Part shown: positions 1 through 7,963 of the stretch, piece by piece
Layout of the letters: the number at the start of each line of letters is the position of its first letter
How positions within the stretch are numbered: the stretch's first letter is position 1
Assembly: GCF_026168105.1 (NCBI RefSeq)
Contig: NZ_LBMW01000022.1
Location: forward strand, 62,001-126,000
DNA: 64,000 nt
From: Streptomyces hygroscopicus
GTDB taxonomy: Bacteria; Actinomycetota; Actinomycetes; Streptomycetales; Streptomycetaceae
Direction of reading: 5' to 3'
Program-made: the position numbers and the translations under genes
Notes under the pieces: model-generated
What the model saw: the letters and a program-made list of their open reading frames with translations, nothing else
Databases searched by the model: none
Told to the model about the DNA's origin: nothing

Positions 1-1
1 T

Positions 2-1357
2 TACACCCCGGACGCCGGTTTCAAGGGCAGCGACGCCTTCTCCTACAGCATCAGCGACGCGGTCCGCCTGTACCAGACCCATCTGCCGCCGCTCGCCACG
101 ATCGGCGCAGTGAAGGTCTCCGGCGGGGCCTTCGGTTCGTCGCTGTACCCGGTACCCGGCTCGAAGAACGACTTCTACGGGATCACCGACCGCGGCCCCA
201 ACGTGGACACTCCTGACGGCAGGAAGGCCCTGCCTCTTCCGGACTTCGACCCGACCATCGCCAAGATCCGCCTCGTCGGCACGAAGGCGGAGGTCCTGAG
301 GACGATCCCGCTGCGTGCCGCCGACGGTACCCCGTACAACGGGCATGTCAGCACCGAGGCGAGCACCGGGGAGTCCCTGATCGACCTGGCCGGCCACGCG
401 CTGCCTGCGTCACCGTACGGCTACGACCCCGAGGGCCTGGTCGCGCTGCCGAACGGCACCTTCTGGGTGTCCGACGAGTACGGGCCGTACGTCACGCACT
501 TCTCCCGTGACGGACGGGCGATCGAGCGGCTGTCGCCCTTCGACGGCTCGCTCCCGGCCGAACTGGCCAACCGGGTACCGAACAAAGGCATGGAGGGTCT
601 CACCATCACCCCCGACGGCAGCACGCTCGTCGGCATGATGCAGTCCGCACTGCAGGAGCCCGACCTGCCCGCCGGTGTCAAGACCAAGAACATCACCGCT
701 CTGCGCATCGTGACGTACAACCTGCACACCCACGCCACGCACGAGTACGTCTACCTTCTCGACGACCCGAAGACGAACAGCGGTGCGGTCAGCGAAATCA
801 CCGCGCTCAGCAATACGGCCTTCCTGGTCGACGAGCGGGACGGCAAGACGGAGCCCGGCGCGTACAAGAAGCTCTTCAAGATCGACATCAGTGGCGCGAC
901 CGACGTCGGCCCCTCGGCCGACGTGCCGGGGAGCGTGTACGACGGGAGCAAGGGCGGGCTGCTCATCGGCGCGGACCACCGGACGGTCGACGCGTACGTC
1001 GGTCAGGACTCCACCGCCGCGGCCGAGGCCGCCCTCAAGGCGGCCGGCGTCACCCCGGTCACCAAGAGCACGTACCTCGACCTGGGCGCCCTGGTCACCG
1101 GTCTCGACCCGGCCGGCGGCTTCTTCGGCCACGACAAGATCGAGGGCGTCGCCACCACCGACGGCGGCCGCACGGTGGTCGTCAGCAACGACAGCGACTT
1201 CGGCGTCGACGGCGTCTCCAACGACGCGGCACCGTACGCCCTGCACCCCAAGCTCCTGCCCGACGGCCGACAGGACGACGGCGAGTACCTGGCCGTCGAC
1301 ACCACCAAGCTGCCCGCCGCGACCAGCACGGCCACGGTCACCATCACAGTGCGGTGA
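2..1357 (+). CDS. secreted esterase-like phytase-family protein, 5' end cut by window
   Basis: Reading frame 2 is open from the first base, so the gene begins outside the window. The first 25 or so visible residues (YTPDAGFKGSDAFSYSISD) look like the end of a cadherin/Ig-like repeat. The rest matches the 'esterase-like activity of phytase' family of extracellular beta-propeller hydrolases: GITDRGPN near the start, then DPEGL, FWVSDEYGP and MEGLTI. These acidic, glycine-rich loops are typical of calcium-dependent propellers. A fused Ig-like segment and the lack of cytosolic features suggest an exported enzyme acting on phosphate or ester substrates. The exact substrate cannot be read from the sequence. 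The in-frame ATG at 110 would cut off the upstream homologous part and is probably not the real start. The family call is fairly secure; the function is broad. Confidence 0.75.
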   Translation, partial: YTPDAGFKGSDAFSYSISDAVRLYQTHLPPLATIGAVKVSGGAFGSSLYPVPGSKNDFYGITDRGPNVDTPDGRKALPLPDFDPTIAKIRLVGTKAEVLRTIPLRAADGTPYNGHVSTEASTGESLIDLAGHALPASPYGYDPEGLVALPNGTFWVSDEYGPYVTHFSRDGRAIERLSPFDGSLPAELANRVPNKGMEGLTITPDGSTLVGMMQSALQEPDLPAGVKTKNITALRIVTYNLHTHATHEYVYLLDDPKTNSGAVSEITALSNTAFLVDERDGKTEPGAYKKLFKIDISGATDVGPSADVPGSVYDGSKGGLLIGADHRTVDAYVGQDSTAAAEAALKAAGVTPVTKSTYLDLGALVTGLDPAGGFFGHDKIEGVATTDGGRTVVVSNDSDFGVDGVSNDAAPYALHPKLLPDGRQDDGEYLAVDTTKLPAATSTATVTITVR

Positions 1358-1779
1358 CCGCGCCTCGTACCGGCGGCTGAGGACGGCAGGTCCCCAAGAG
1401 CCCCGGCTGCTCCCATCCGCCCCGAGCGTCGCCGACGGGCGGTCGATGAGTGCAGGTGGGCGGCATGATCGAGTCGCCGGGCGATGGGCCGGAGGAGTGG
1501 AAGGCCCGCTACCCCACGGGGTCAGTGTGAACTGCAACACACGACTGCGGGTCTTCCACTTCGTCTGGTGGAGGCGTAGGTTCCGATTACCCTGCGACAG
1601 CGCCTTTCGGGGCGTCGGCTCGCCAGTCCTGGGGAGGCGAGCCGCGCGGGGGCCAACTACATCGCTCGAACCTGGTCGGCTGGGTGAACTACGGCTACCG
1701 CCACTCCCGCTTCTCGTGACGTCTCGCGTACGAAGGTGCCTGTGGTGCTGGGCGGCGCGGCAGCGATGGCCGCCCTACG
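1358..1779. other. intergenic stretch, no gene seen
   Basis: About 420 bases between the phytase-like gene and the PhzF-like gene. Open frames here on either strand are arginine/proline-rich shadows with no recognisable start site or homology. No strong hairpin or repeat was seen. It probably carries the promoter of the downstream gene. Confidence 0.4.
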
Positions 1780-2673
1780 ATGGCTCCCGTGCCTGATGCC
1801 ACCGTCATGAACGGTAGTGGTCTGCCCGTCACGATCATGAGTGCGTGCCGGCGTGCAGGTCGCGGCGGCAGCCCGACCGCAGTGTTGGACGAGACGGCCC
1901 TCAGCAACGATGAACGCTGCATGGTGCCTGTTCTGACGGGAACGTCGCACGCCGTCTTCGTCTCGGCCGGGGGCGGAGGGTGCCACGTCCCCGAAGTGTC
2001 ATTGCGCTTCTTCACCGCCACCGGGGAACTGCCGGCGTGCGGTCATGGGACTGTTGCGGCTTTGGCATTCCTGGCGGAACGAGAAGGGGGCAGGGATTTC
2101 CAGGCCACCGTCCGCACGGCGGGACGCACCTTCACCGGCCGGGTCACCCGGGTGAACGGCCAATACGAGGCCGCCTTCGAGCTGGGGCCTGTCGACGTGC
2201 GGGAGCCCGCTTCGGGGGACTCGGACCTCGTCCTCCACCCCTTGGGCGTCGCCGTGGACACGCTCGTTCCCGGGATCCGCGTCGCCACCCTGGGGCGGCC
2301 GCGGCTCCTCGTACCGGTGTCCACGCGGTCCGCTCTTGCCACCCTGGCCCCGGACTTCGACCGACTTCGTGCCGCCTGCGACCGCCTGGGGTTGCTGGGC
2401 TGCTACGTGTACTGCACGCCAACGGCCGAGGGCCGCACCACGGCCCGCATGTTCGCCCCGTCCATCGGCGTCCCTGAGGACGTCGCCAACGCCAACAGCA
2501 CCGCCTGTCTCGCTGCCCATCTGGCCCGTGAGGGAAGGAGCGCCATCAGCGTCGACATGGGCGACGCCCTCGGCATCCCCTCCACCATCACCGCCGCCGC
2601 ATGGTCGAGCGAAGCCGGTCCGCGGGTCCGTGTCGGGGGCACCGCAGCGGTTGTGCACGTCGTCCGCCTTTAG
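1780..2673 (+). CDS. PhzF-family isomerase/epimerase-like protein
   Basis: A 297-residue protein of the PhzF/diaminopimelate-epimerase fold. The signature FFTATGELPACGHGT near residues 74-88 holds the acidic catalytic residue and the CGH turn typical of PhzF. A second half-domain carries ARMFAPSIGVPEDVANANST, equivalent to the family's phosphate-like anion loop. Family members catalyse isomerisations such as the 2,3-dihydro-3-hydroxyanthranilate step of phenazine synthesis, but most are orphan enzymes of unknown substrate. No phenazine genes are nearby, so phenazine production is not implied. The N-terminus departs from the usual 'VDAFT...GNP' opening, so the true start could be slightly downstream. 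It stands alone, transcribed away from the phytase-like gene. Confidence 0.75.
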   Translation: MAPVPDATVMNGSGLPVTIMSACRRAGRGGSPTAVLDETALSNDERCMVPVLTGTSHAVFVSAGGGGCHVPEVSLRFFTATGELPACGHGTVAALAFLAEREGGRDFQATVRTAGRTFTGRVTRVNGQYEAAFELGPVDVREPASGDSDLVLHPLGVAVDTLVPGIRVATLGRPRLLVPVSTRSALATLAPDFDRLRAACDRLGLLGCYVYCTPTAEGRTTARMFAPSIGVPEDVANANSTACLAAHLAREGRSAISVDMGDALGIPSTITAAAWSSEAGPRVRVGGTAAVVHVVRL

Positions 2674-2931
2674 CACCGACCGGGCGAAAGACGTGGTCAC
2701 AACCGCTCGTTGACGGCCGCAACGAGGACGGTCGCCGCGTAGCGGACTCCGAGTTCCGTATCTCGTGGCCAAGGCCCGGTGAGGCGGTACTACACCCGGT
2801 TTTGGCCGCCCCGGGGCGGCATCGGGGTGTACATCCTCGCTCGCACGGTCCAGCGGGGGCGCGCACGGCGTCGGCCAAGTGCCCGCCGGCGGTCGGATAC
2901 GCGAGACATGGGGCATACCAGCGGAGGCGTC

Positions 2932-3172
2932 ATGCGAACCCGTTCCACGCCGCCCTGCATCGCCATCACCCTTCTCCTTGCCATCGCCACCCTGCTGAGC
3001 GGCTGTGCAGGAGACCCGTCGGCCACGCCGGCTCGGGCGCCGCCGCTCGCGGGAGGTGCTGCGCTCAAGGAACCGGCGCAGATGGTGAGTCACAACGGCC
3101 AGCTACGGGTGGAACTCGTGGTGGAGAGGCGGAGGGTGGACCTGGGCGGCCACAAGCTGTGGGCCCTCACCC
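2932..3172 (+). pseudogene. truncated multicopper-oxidase lipoprotein gene
   Basis: The ATG at 2932 lies behind GGAGG and opens a lipoprotein: basic start (MRTRS), a hydrophobic core and the lipobox LLSGC. The mature part then reads LRVELVVERRRVDLGGHKLWAL, the conserved lead-in of periplasmic multicopper oxidases, where NGQ.PGPTLRV normally follows. Instead, similarity stops at about 3,172 and the frame drifts into arginine-rich noise. The stop of the convergent thioesterase gene lies at 3,167-3,169, so the break coincides with the edge of the biosynthetic region. All copper-ligand histidine motifs are missing, so no functional oxidase can be made. This looks like the scar of an insertion or deletion. 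The assignment rests on a short N-terminal match. Confidence 0.55.
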
Positions 3173-3988
3173 ACAGTCGAAGTCGAGGTCGGACTCGAGG
3201 CCGAGTCCACTGTTCTTCCGCACGTCTGCGGGGAGGGCTCCGTGATTCCGCATGGCGGCGCGCAGGATGTCCGCGACGCGGGGGACATGTCCGTTGATGA
3301 AGAAGTGTCCGCCCGGGAAGGTGTGGAGGTGGAAAGCGGCTTGGGTGTGTCCGGCCCAGGCGTGCATGCCCTCGGAGTCGGTGAGGGGGTCGGCCGTGCC
3401 TTGCAGGGCGATGACGGGGCAGCGGATGGTGGAGCCGGGGGCCGGGCGGTAGCGGGCGTGGGCGGCGAGGTCCGCGCGGATGATGGGCAGGAACATCGTC
3501 CGCAGCGCCGGGTGCTCCAGGATCTCCGGCGCCTCCCCGCCCAGCTCTCGAACCAGCTCGACCACGGGTCGGTCCGGGTCATCTTGCGGCCCGTCGAGCG
3601 GCGGCAGTTGCTGCCGGGAAGGCGCAGGATGTCCTGAAGCGACGAGAATCATGCGGTGCTGATCGGGGATGCGCCGGATCGTCTCGTAGGCGATGGCCGC
3701 GCCCAGGCTGTGCCCGAACAGCAGCACCGGGCCCTCGCCGCACCAGGCCGGGAATGCTTCCGCCACCTCCTCGGCGAGCGCGTGGACGCTGGCGAAGCAG
3801 GGCTCGCGGTAGCGTTCGGCGCGGCCGGGGTAGTGCACGGCGGCGGTTTGGGCGCTTCCGGCCAGGCATGAGGCGAACTGCTTGTAGGAGGCCGGGGAGC
3901 CGCCGGAGTGTGGGAAGAACAGCACTTTCCACTCGGCGGTCATGGGGGTGGGATGCGGGTACGGCCGTATCAGGGCGGGCGCGCTCAT
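3167..3988 (-). CDS. type II thioesterase
   Basis: An alpha/beta-hydrolase of 273 residues, the normal size for editing thioesterases of NRPS/PKS systems. The N-terminus reads VLFFPHSGGSPASYKQFA (oxyanion loop). The nucleophile elbow is GHSLGAAIAYE, and the C-terminal GGHFFINGH supplies the catalytic histidine. Such enzymes hydrolyse stalled or wrongly primed acyl/aminoacyl groups from carrier proteins. The likely partner here is the free-standing carrier at 13,956 or the lst NRPS. The start at 3988 is chosen because MSAPALIRPYPHP is the usual opening and GGAG precedes it. A longer frame to 4084 overlaps the GntR gene. It lies 19 bases downstream of that regulator in the same direction and is probably cotranscribed. 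Its 3' end sits on the disrupted oxidase gene. Confidence 0.85.
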   Translation of the reverse strand: MSAPALIRPYPHPTPMTAEWKVLFFPHSGGSPASYKQFASCLAGSAQTAAVHYPGRAERYREPCFASVHALAEEVAEAFPAWCGEGPVLLFGHSLGAAIAYETIRRIPDQHRMILVASGHPAPSRQQLPPLDGPQDDPDRPVVELVRELGGEAPEILEHPALRTMFLPIIRADLAAHARYRPAPGSTIRCPVIALQGTADPLTDSEGMHAWAGHTQAAFHLHTFPGGHFFINGHVPRVADILRAAMRNHGALPADVRKNSGLGLESDLDFDCG

Positions 3989-4007
3989 GGCAACTCCGGC
4001 ATCTGCG

Positions 4008-4697
4008 TCAGACGGCCTGGAGCCGGGTGAGGGTCTGCTGGAGCTCGGCCCGCAGAATGCTTCCCGCGGCTTCGGCGTCGCCACGCCGCACCGCGTCCAC
4101 GAGCGCCGAGTGGACCTCCTCGCCGTGGTTGGAGTCGCCGGAGCGCAGGTCGGTGAGTTCGAGCAGATCGATCAAGCCGCGCCGCAACGACGGCACGAAC
4201 TCCTCGAACAGCCCCGTCAGCAGCAGGTTGTGCGCGGCGGCGACGATTGCCGCGTGCAGGTTGATGTCCGCGTCCACGAACTCTGCGTTGCTGCCGGTGG
4301 CGGCGCGGCGCCGCTGCTGCATCGCCTCGTCCAGAGCGGCGATGTCATCGGGGGTGCGGCGCCTCGCGGCCAGTTGGGCGGCCTCGACCTCCAGCATGGC
4401 GCGGACTTCGTAGATCTCGGTGATGGCGGACTGCCGCAGCCGGGCAGGCCAGTCCTCACGTGGGGTGGTGGCGGTGACGAACACGCCTGCGCCCTGCCGG
4501 GCCTGGACCAGTCCTGCCCCGGCGAGGGCGCGGAGGGCCTCCCGCACGGTGGAGCGACCCACACCGAGGGTCCTGGCCAGGGTTGTCTCGCCTGGGAGTT
4601 TGGTCCCGACCGCCCATGTCCCGGCGGTGATCTCCTCACGGAGACGCTGGGTGGCCTGGTCGACAAGCGAGTTGGGGCGCAACGCGTCGAGTGTCAT
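4008..4697 (-). CDS. GntR-family (FadR/FCD) transcriptional regulator
   Basis: A 229-residue regulator. An N-terminal winged helix-turn-helix (residues about 10-75, with LPGETTLARTLGVGRSTVREALRAL and the wing GLVQARQGAGVFV) is followed by an all-helical FCD effector domain. The FCD part keeps the acidic and histidine residues (EFVDADINLHAAIV, HGEEVHSAL) that bind metal and small carboxylic acids in this subfamily. It is divergent from the isopropylmalate-synthase-like gene and upstream of the thioesterase, so it is the obvious cluster regulator. A candidate operator is the imperfect inverted repeat around 4,715-4,740 (CTCAGG...CTGAGG). Part of it (ACCTGAGA on the minus strand) recurs in the shared promoter blocks at 8,897 and 30,304. 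The ligand is unknown; an alkylmalate or amino-acid-derived acid would fit. Confidence 0.85.
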   Translation of the reverse strand: MTLDALRPNSLVDQATQRLREEITAGTWAVGTKLPGETTLARTLGVGRSTVREALRALAGAGLVQARQGAGVFVTATTPREDWPARLRQSAITEIYEVRAMLEVEAAQLAARRRTPDDIAALDEAMQQRRRAATGSNAEFVDADINLHAAIVAAAHNLLLTGLFEEFVPSLRRGLIDLLELTDLRSGDSNHGEEVHSALVDAVRRGDAEAAGSILRAELQQTLTRLQAV

Positions 4698-4722
4698 GGC
4701 GGGGGTCCGATTACCTCTCAGG

Positions 4723-4752
4723 TTGTCTGCGAAGCTGAGGTGTCGCTAGTGT
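4723..4752 (+). promoter_or_regulatory. predicted leuA-like promoter overlapping a possible GntR operator
   Basis: TTGTCT (4723-4728) and TAGTGT (4747-4752) are separated by 18 bases, a reasonable sigma-70-type promoter for Streptomyces. It sits inside an inverted repeat, CTCAGG...CTGAGG. Transcription from it would start at about 4,758-4,760, at or beside the ATG of the leucine leader peptide. Confidence 0.5.
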
Positions 4753-4759
4753 AGCCGCC

Positions 4760-4810
4760 ATGACGCTGCGTGGCTTCTTTCTTCTTCTCGGCTGCCGCTG
4801 CGGGGCCTGA
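4760..4810 (+). CDS. leucine leader peptide of an attenuator (16 codons)
   Basis: A short open frame, MTLRGFFLLLGCRCGA then TGA, immediately precedes strong hairpins and the isopropylmalate-synthase-like gene. Three consecutive leucine codons (CTT CTT CTC, 4781-4789) follow two phenylalanine codons, one of them TTT. CTT and TTT are rare in Streptomyces, which would sensitise ribosomes to charged tRNA supply. There is no ribosome binding site, because the predicted transcription start falls at the ATG, so it would be translated as a leaderless message. The leucine run ends five bases before the first strand of the 11-bp stem, the geometry expected if a stalled ribosome is to disrupt that stem. 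This is a prediction from layout. Ribosome-mediated leucine attenuation before leuA is an established mode in bacteria. Confidence 0.6.
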   Translation: MTLRGFFLLLGCRCGA

Positions 4811-4871
4811 TTTCGACCGGCACCCCGCAGCGGAGGCTGCGGTGCGCGCCGGTCGGCCTCCTGATCGACCG
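4795..4871 (+). promoter_or_regulatory. predicted leuA-like attenuator: competing hairpins
   Basis: A perfect 11-bp stem pairs 4795-4805 (CCGCTGCGGGG) with 4823-4833 (CCCCGCAGCGG). Its right arm can instead pair as CCGCAG (4825-4830) with CTGCGG (4837-4842), an alternative that can extend outwards through ACCGGC/GCCGGT (4816-4853). A third hairpin, CGGTCG...CGACCG, spans 4850-4871. The structures are mutually exclusive in the way expected of a 1:2/2:3/3:4 attenuator. No U-tract was seen, as is common in high-GC terminators. Confidence 0.55.
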
Positions 4872-4892
4872 TGAAGTAGAAGGGAAACCCCT

Positions 4893-6695
4893 GTGTCTGA
4901 TTCTGCGTTCCCGACGGTGCGCACCCCTGCCGGACCGGTTCCGGCCGGCGCCCCGGTGTGGAACCCGCAGCGGCCCACCGCGATGCCGAACCACCGTTAC
5001 CAGCCGGCGCACGAACGCGTCCAGGTCCCCCTGGCCGACGCCGACCGCGAGTGGCCCTCCCGAAGGATCACACAGGCCCCGCTGTGGGTGCCCGTGGACC
5101 TGCGGGACGGCAACCAGGCCCTGCCCGAGCCCATGGACACCCCCCGCAAGCGACGCATGTTCGACTTGCTCACCACGATGGGCTTCAAGGAGATCGAGGT
5201 CGCCTACCCGTCGGCGAGCCAGACCGATTTCGACTTCGTACGGCATCTGGCCACCAGTGGTGCCGTCCCCGAGGACACGACCGTCTCGGTGTTCACCCCG
5301 GCCCGCACCGAGCTGATCGACCGTACCCTCGACTCCGTGGTCGGGCTTCCCCGCGTCCTGGTGCACATGTACACCGCGTGCGCTCCCACATGGCGGAACG
5401 TCGTTCTGGGCCGCGACCGGATCGCGCTGAAGCACATGATCGTGGATGCCGCGACGCATCTGATGCGCCGGGCGGAGGAGAAGCTGGCCGGGGCGGACGT
5501 CAGGTTCGAGTTCTCCCCGGAGGTGTTCAACCTCACCGAGCCGGACTTCGCTCTGGACGTGTGCAACAGCATCACCGATCTGTGGGACGCCAGCCCGGAC
5601 CGTCCGGTGGTGATCAACCTCCCCGCGACGGTGGAGATCTCCACGCCCAACGTGTACGCCGACCAGATCGAGTACATGTCCAAGCATCTGGAACGGCGCG
5701 ACTCGGTGATCCTCTCGGTGCACCCGCACAACGACCGGGGCACCGGCGTGGCGTGCGCGGAACTCGCCGTGCTGGCCGGGGCGCAGCGGGTGGAGGGCTG
5801 TCTGTTCGGCAACGGCGAGCGCACCGGGAACGTGGACCTGGTCACGCTGGTCCTCAACCTCTACACGCAGGGCGTCGATCCAATGATCGACTTCTCCGAC
5901 ATCGACGCCATCAAGGAGGTCGTGGAGGAGTGCATCCGCATTCCCGTCCATGTCCGGCATCCGTACGCCGGGGCGCTCGTACACACCGCGTTCTCCGGCA
6001 CCCACCAGGACGCCATCGCCAAGGGCCTTGTCCGCCACCGGCAGGACGCCGCCGACCTGGACATCCCCGAATCCGAGGCGCCGTGGAGCGTGCCGTACCT
6101 GCCGATCGACCCGGCGGACCTCGGGCGCACCTACGAGGAAGTGATCCGCGTCAACTCCCAGTCCGGCAAGGGTGGCATCGCGCACCTGCTGCACACCGGC
6201 TACGGCTTGGACCTGCCGGCCGCCATGCGCCCGGACTTCTACCGCGCGGTGCAGCAGGTCACTGACGGCACCGGTCATGAGCTCTCGACCGAGGACCTGT
6301 GGAAGCTGTACCACGCCACGTACCTCGACCCCGCGCATGACGGCCCGTATCAGCTGGACGGCTGGGACACGCGTCCCACCGGAGTCGGGGGCGAGCACGA
6401 GTTCACGGCGACTGTCGCCACGGCCGCCGGCCGCACACAGGTGCGCGGCACCGGCAACGGCCCTCTCGCCGCCCTCGCGGACGCGATGACGCAGGCCGGA
6501 ATCACCGTGGACATCCTGACCTACAGTGAGCACGCCACGGCCGCCGGCCCCGACGCCACCGCCGCTGCGTACGCCCACTGCCGTGTGGGCGACCGCGAGG
6601 TGTGGGGCGCAGGCTGGGACACATCCATCCTGACCGCCTCGGTGCAGGCAGTGATGGCGGCCGTCAACCGCGCTCAGGGTGCGGCCCGTGGCTGA
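4893..6695 (+). CDS. 2-isopropylmalate synthase-like (alkylmalate synthase)
   Basis: A 600-residue enzyme of the LeuA family. The N-terminal TIM barrel shows the metal/substrate motif VDLRDGNQAL at about residue 67, GFKEIEVAYPSASQTDFDF, and HPHNDRGTGVACAEL with the two metal-binding histidines. SQSGKGGIAHLL follows, and then a C-terminal allosteric-type domain (about 490-590). It would condense acetyl-CoA with a 2-oxo acid to give a 2-alkylmalate. No leuB, leuC or leuD homologue is nearby. This, with the thioesterase, carrier and adenylation genes, suggests a pathway-specific paralogue, either diverting an alkylmalate into the product or relieving leucine/valine supply. The start is GTG at 4893 behind AGAAGGG. 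The leader points to leucine-responsive control. It overlaps the next gene, so translation is probably coupled. The C-terminal leucine site could be altered; this was not tested. Confidence 0.85.
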   Translation: MSDSAFPTVRTPAGPVPAGAPVWNPQRPTAMPNHRYQPAHERVQVPLADADREWPSRRITQAPLWVPVDLRDGNQALPEPMDTPRKRRMFDLLTTMGFKEIEVAYPSASQTDFDFVRHLATSGAVPEDTTVSVFTPARTELIDRTLDSVVGLPRVLVHMYTACAPTWRNVVLGRDRIALKHMIVDAATHLMRRAEEKLAGADVRFEFSPEVFNLTEPDFALDVCNSITDLWDASPDRPVVINLPATVEISTPNVYADQIEYMSKHLERRDSVILSVHPHNDRGTGVACAELAVLAGAQRVEGCLFGNGERTGNVDLVTLVLNLYTQGVDPMIDFSDIDAIKEVVEECIRIPVHVRHPYAGALVHTAFSGTHQDAIAKGLVRHRQDAADLDIPESEAPWSVPYLPIDPADLGRTYEEVIRVNSQSGKGGIAHLLHTGYGLDLPAAMRPDFYRAVQQVTDGTGHELSTEDLWKLYHATYLDPAHDGPYQLDGWDTRPTGVGGEHEFTATVATAAGRTQVRGTGNGPLAALADAMTQAGITVDILTYSEHATAAGPDATAAAYAHCRVGDREVWGAGWDTSILTASVQAVMAAVNRAQGAARG

Positions 6696-7488
6696 CACCG
6701 TCGTCTTAAGCGCGGACGAGGTGGATGTCGTCCGCGACGGCAACCCGATCCTCCGTGGCGTCTCGCTGACCGTCGAGGCCGGGCAGCACTGGGCGCTTCT
6801 GGGCCCCAACGGGGCGGGAAAGTCCACGCTGCTGTCGCTGTTGGGGGCACGGCAGCACCCGACCCGCGGCGCCGTACACGTCCTCGGCCACACCCTCGGG
6901 CGCGTGGACATGCGCGAGTTGCATCGCTACGTTGGCCACGTCAATCCACGCCACCCGCTGCGGTCGCCGCTCACCGTGCGGCAGGTGGTCCTCACCGGGA
7001 TCACCGGCAGCATCGAACCCCCGCCGCGCTGGAGCCCCAACTCCCAGCAGGAACAAGACGCTGACCAGCTCATCAAGCTGCTGGGACTCGGGCATCGCGG
7101 TACCGCGCGCTGGACAACCTTGTCGCAGGGGGAGCGCGGCCGGGCACTCATCGCTCGAGCGCTGCTGCCGCAGCCGCGCGTGCTGTTGCTCGACGAGCCC
7201 GCCACCGGCCTGGATCTGACCGGCCGCGAGCAGCTCATCGAACACCTGGAAGCACTGCCGGCCTCCTACCCGCAGCTGGCGACTGTCCTGGTCACCCACC
7301 ACCTGGAGGAGCTGCCGCCGACCATCACTCATGCGGCGCTCCTGCGGGAAGGACGGTGTCTTGCCGCCGGACCGGCCCACCAGGTCCTGACCAGCGAAGG
7401 CGTCAGCGGCTGCTTTGACCATCCGGTCGATCTGGAGCACAGCGGCGGACGATGGGCCGTGCGTACGCGCCGTCGTGCGGCGCAGTAG
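6688..7488 (+). CDS. ABC transporter ATP-binding protein
   Basis: A single nucleotide-binding domain of 266 residues. It has Walker A GPNGAGKST, Q-loop region around VNPRHPL, signature LSQGERGRALIARAL, Walker B VLLLDEPATGLD and the H-loop VTHHLEE. The sequence resembles the YlmA/ModF-like group of stand-alone ATPases. No permease gene is adjacent, so it either serves a permease encoded elsewhere or has a non-transport role, perhaps self-protection. The GTG at 6688 overlaps the preceding gene's stop by 8 bases; an alternative GTG lies at 6679. It forms an operon with the LeuA-like gene and is followed by a strong hairpin at 7520, so this two-gene unit ends here. Confidence 0.85.
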   Translation: MADTVVLSADEVDVVRDGNPILRGVSLTVEAGQHWALLGPNGAGKSTLLSLLGARQHPTRGAVHVLGHTLGRVDMRELHRYVGHVNPRHPLRSPLTVRQVVLTGITGSIEPPPRWSPNSQQEQDADQLIKLLGLGHRGTARWTTLSQGERGRALIARALLPQPRVLLLDEPATGLDLTGREQLIEHLEALPASYPQLATVLVTHHLEELPPTITHAALLREGRCLAAGPAHQVLTSEGVSGCFDHPVDLEHSGGRWAVRTRRRAAQ

Positions 7489-7519
7489 AGTCCGCCTCCG
7501 CCTCAGAGCCATGTGCGTA

Positions 7520-7550
7520 GGCCCCCGGAAGCCGGAGGACTCCGGGGGCC
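7520..7550 (+). terminator. rho-independent-type hairpin after the ABC gene
   Basis: A perfect 10-bp stem, GGCCCCCGGA (7520-7529) with TCCGGGGGCC (7541-7550), and an 11-base loop. It begins 32 bases after the ABC ATPase stop. It marks the end of the leuA-like/ABC transcript. Confidence 0.7.
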
Positions 7551-7963
7551 GTTGCACCACATGGTCGTGTTGAACAGGCGGCGAGCAGTTGCGCAGGCGC
7601 TCGGCTGGGGTTTCCCGGTCGAGCGTTTTGCTTGGACCGCCGTTGAGTTCGGCGGCTCACGGCGGCCGTGCTCCGGACCCTGAGGGAAGAGGGCGGTGCC
7701 CCGTTCCTGCCAGGGCGTCGCGGTTCTGCTCAGGGCTCCACCGCCGGCCGACGCGTGGCCGACCGGCCACGCGCAGGGAGCGGGACGGAGCCGACGACCG
7801 CACCACCGGGCGCCGGGCCGGTGGTGCCGCCTTCTGCGTGCCGGACGCGCGACGGCCGTTACGTCGTTTGCCCGTCCGGATGTTGATCCCGACGCGTCCG
7901 CATGCCTCGGAACTCCTCAGGCCCTGGTCCACGAGCCGGAAGTGTCACCTGCTCGGTGCGCCA
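7551..7963. other. intergenic stretch between converging units
   Basis: About 410 bases between the terminator and the 3' end of the carrier-protein ligase gene. Frames here are cysteine/arginine-rich shadows without starts or homology. No repeat or further hairpin stood out. Confidence 0.35.

Noticed and set aside
1780..2673. Phenazine biosynthesis inferred from a PhzF homologue
   Set aside because: No other phz gene is present; PhzF-like proteins are common orphan isomerases.
4746..6911. Minus-strand open frame of about 720 codons over the leuA-like gene
   Set aside because: Composition is His/Val/Gly-rich shadow sequence with no motif, against a well-conserved LeuA on the plus strand.
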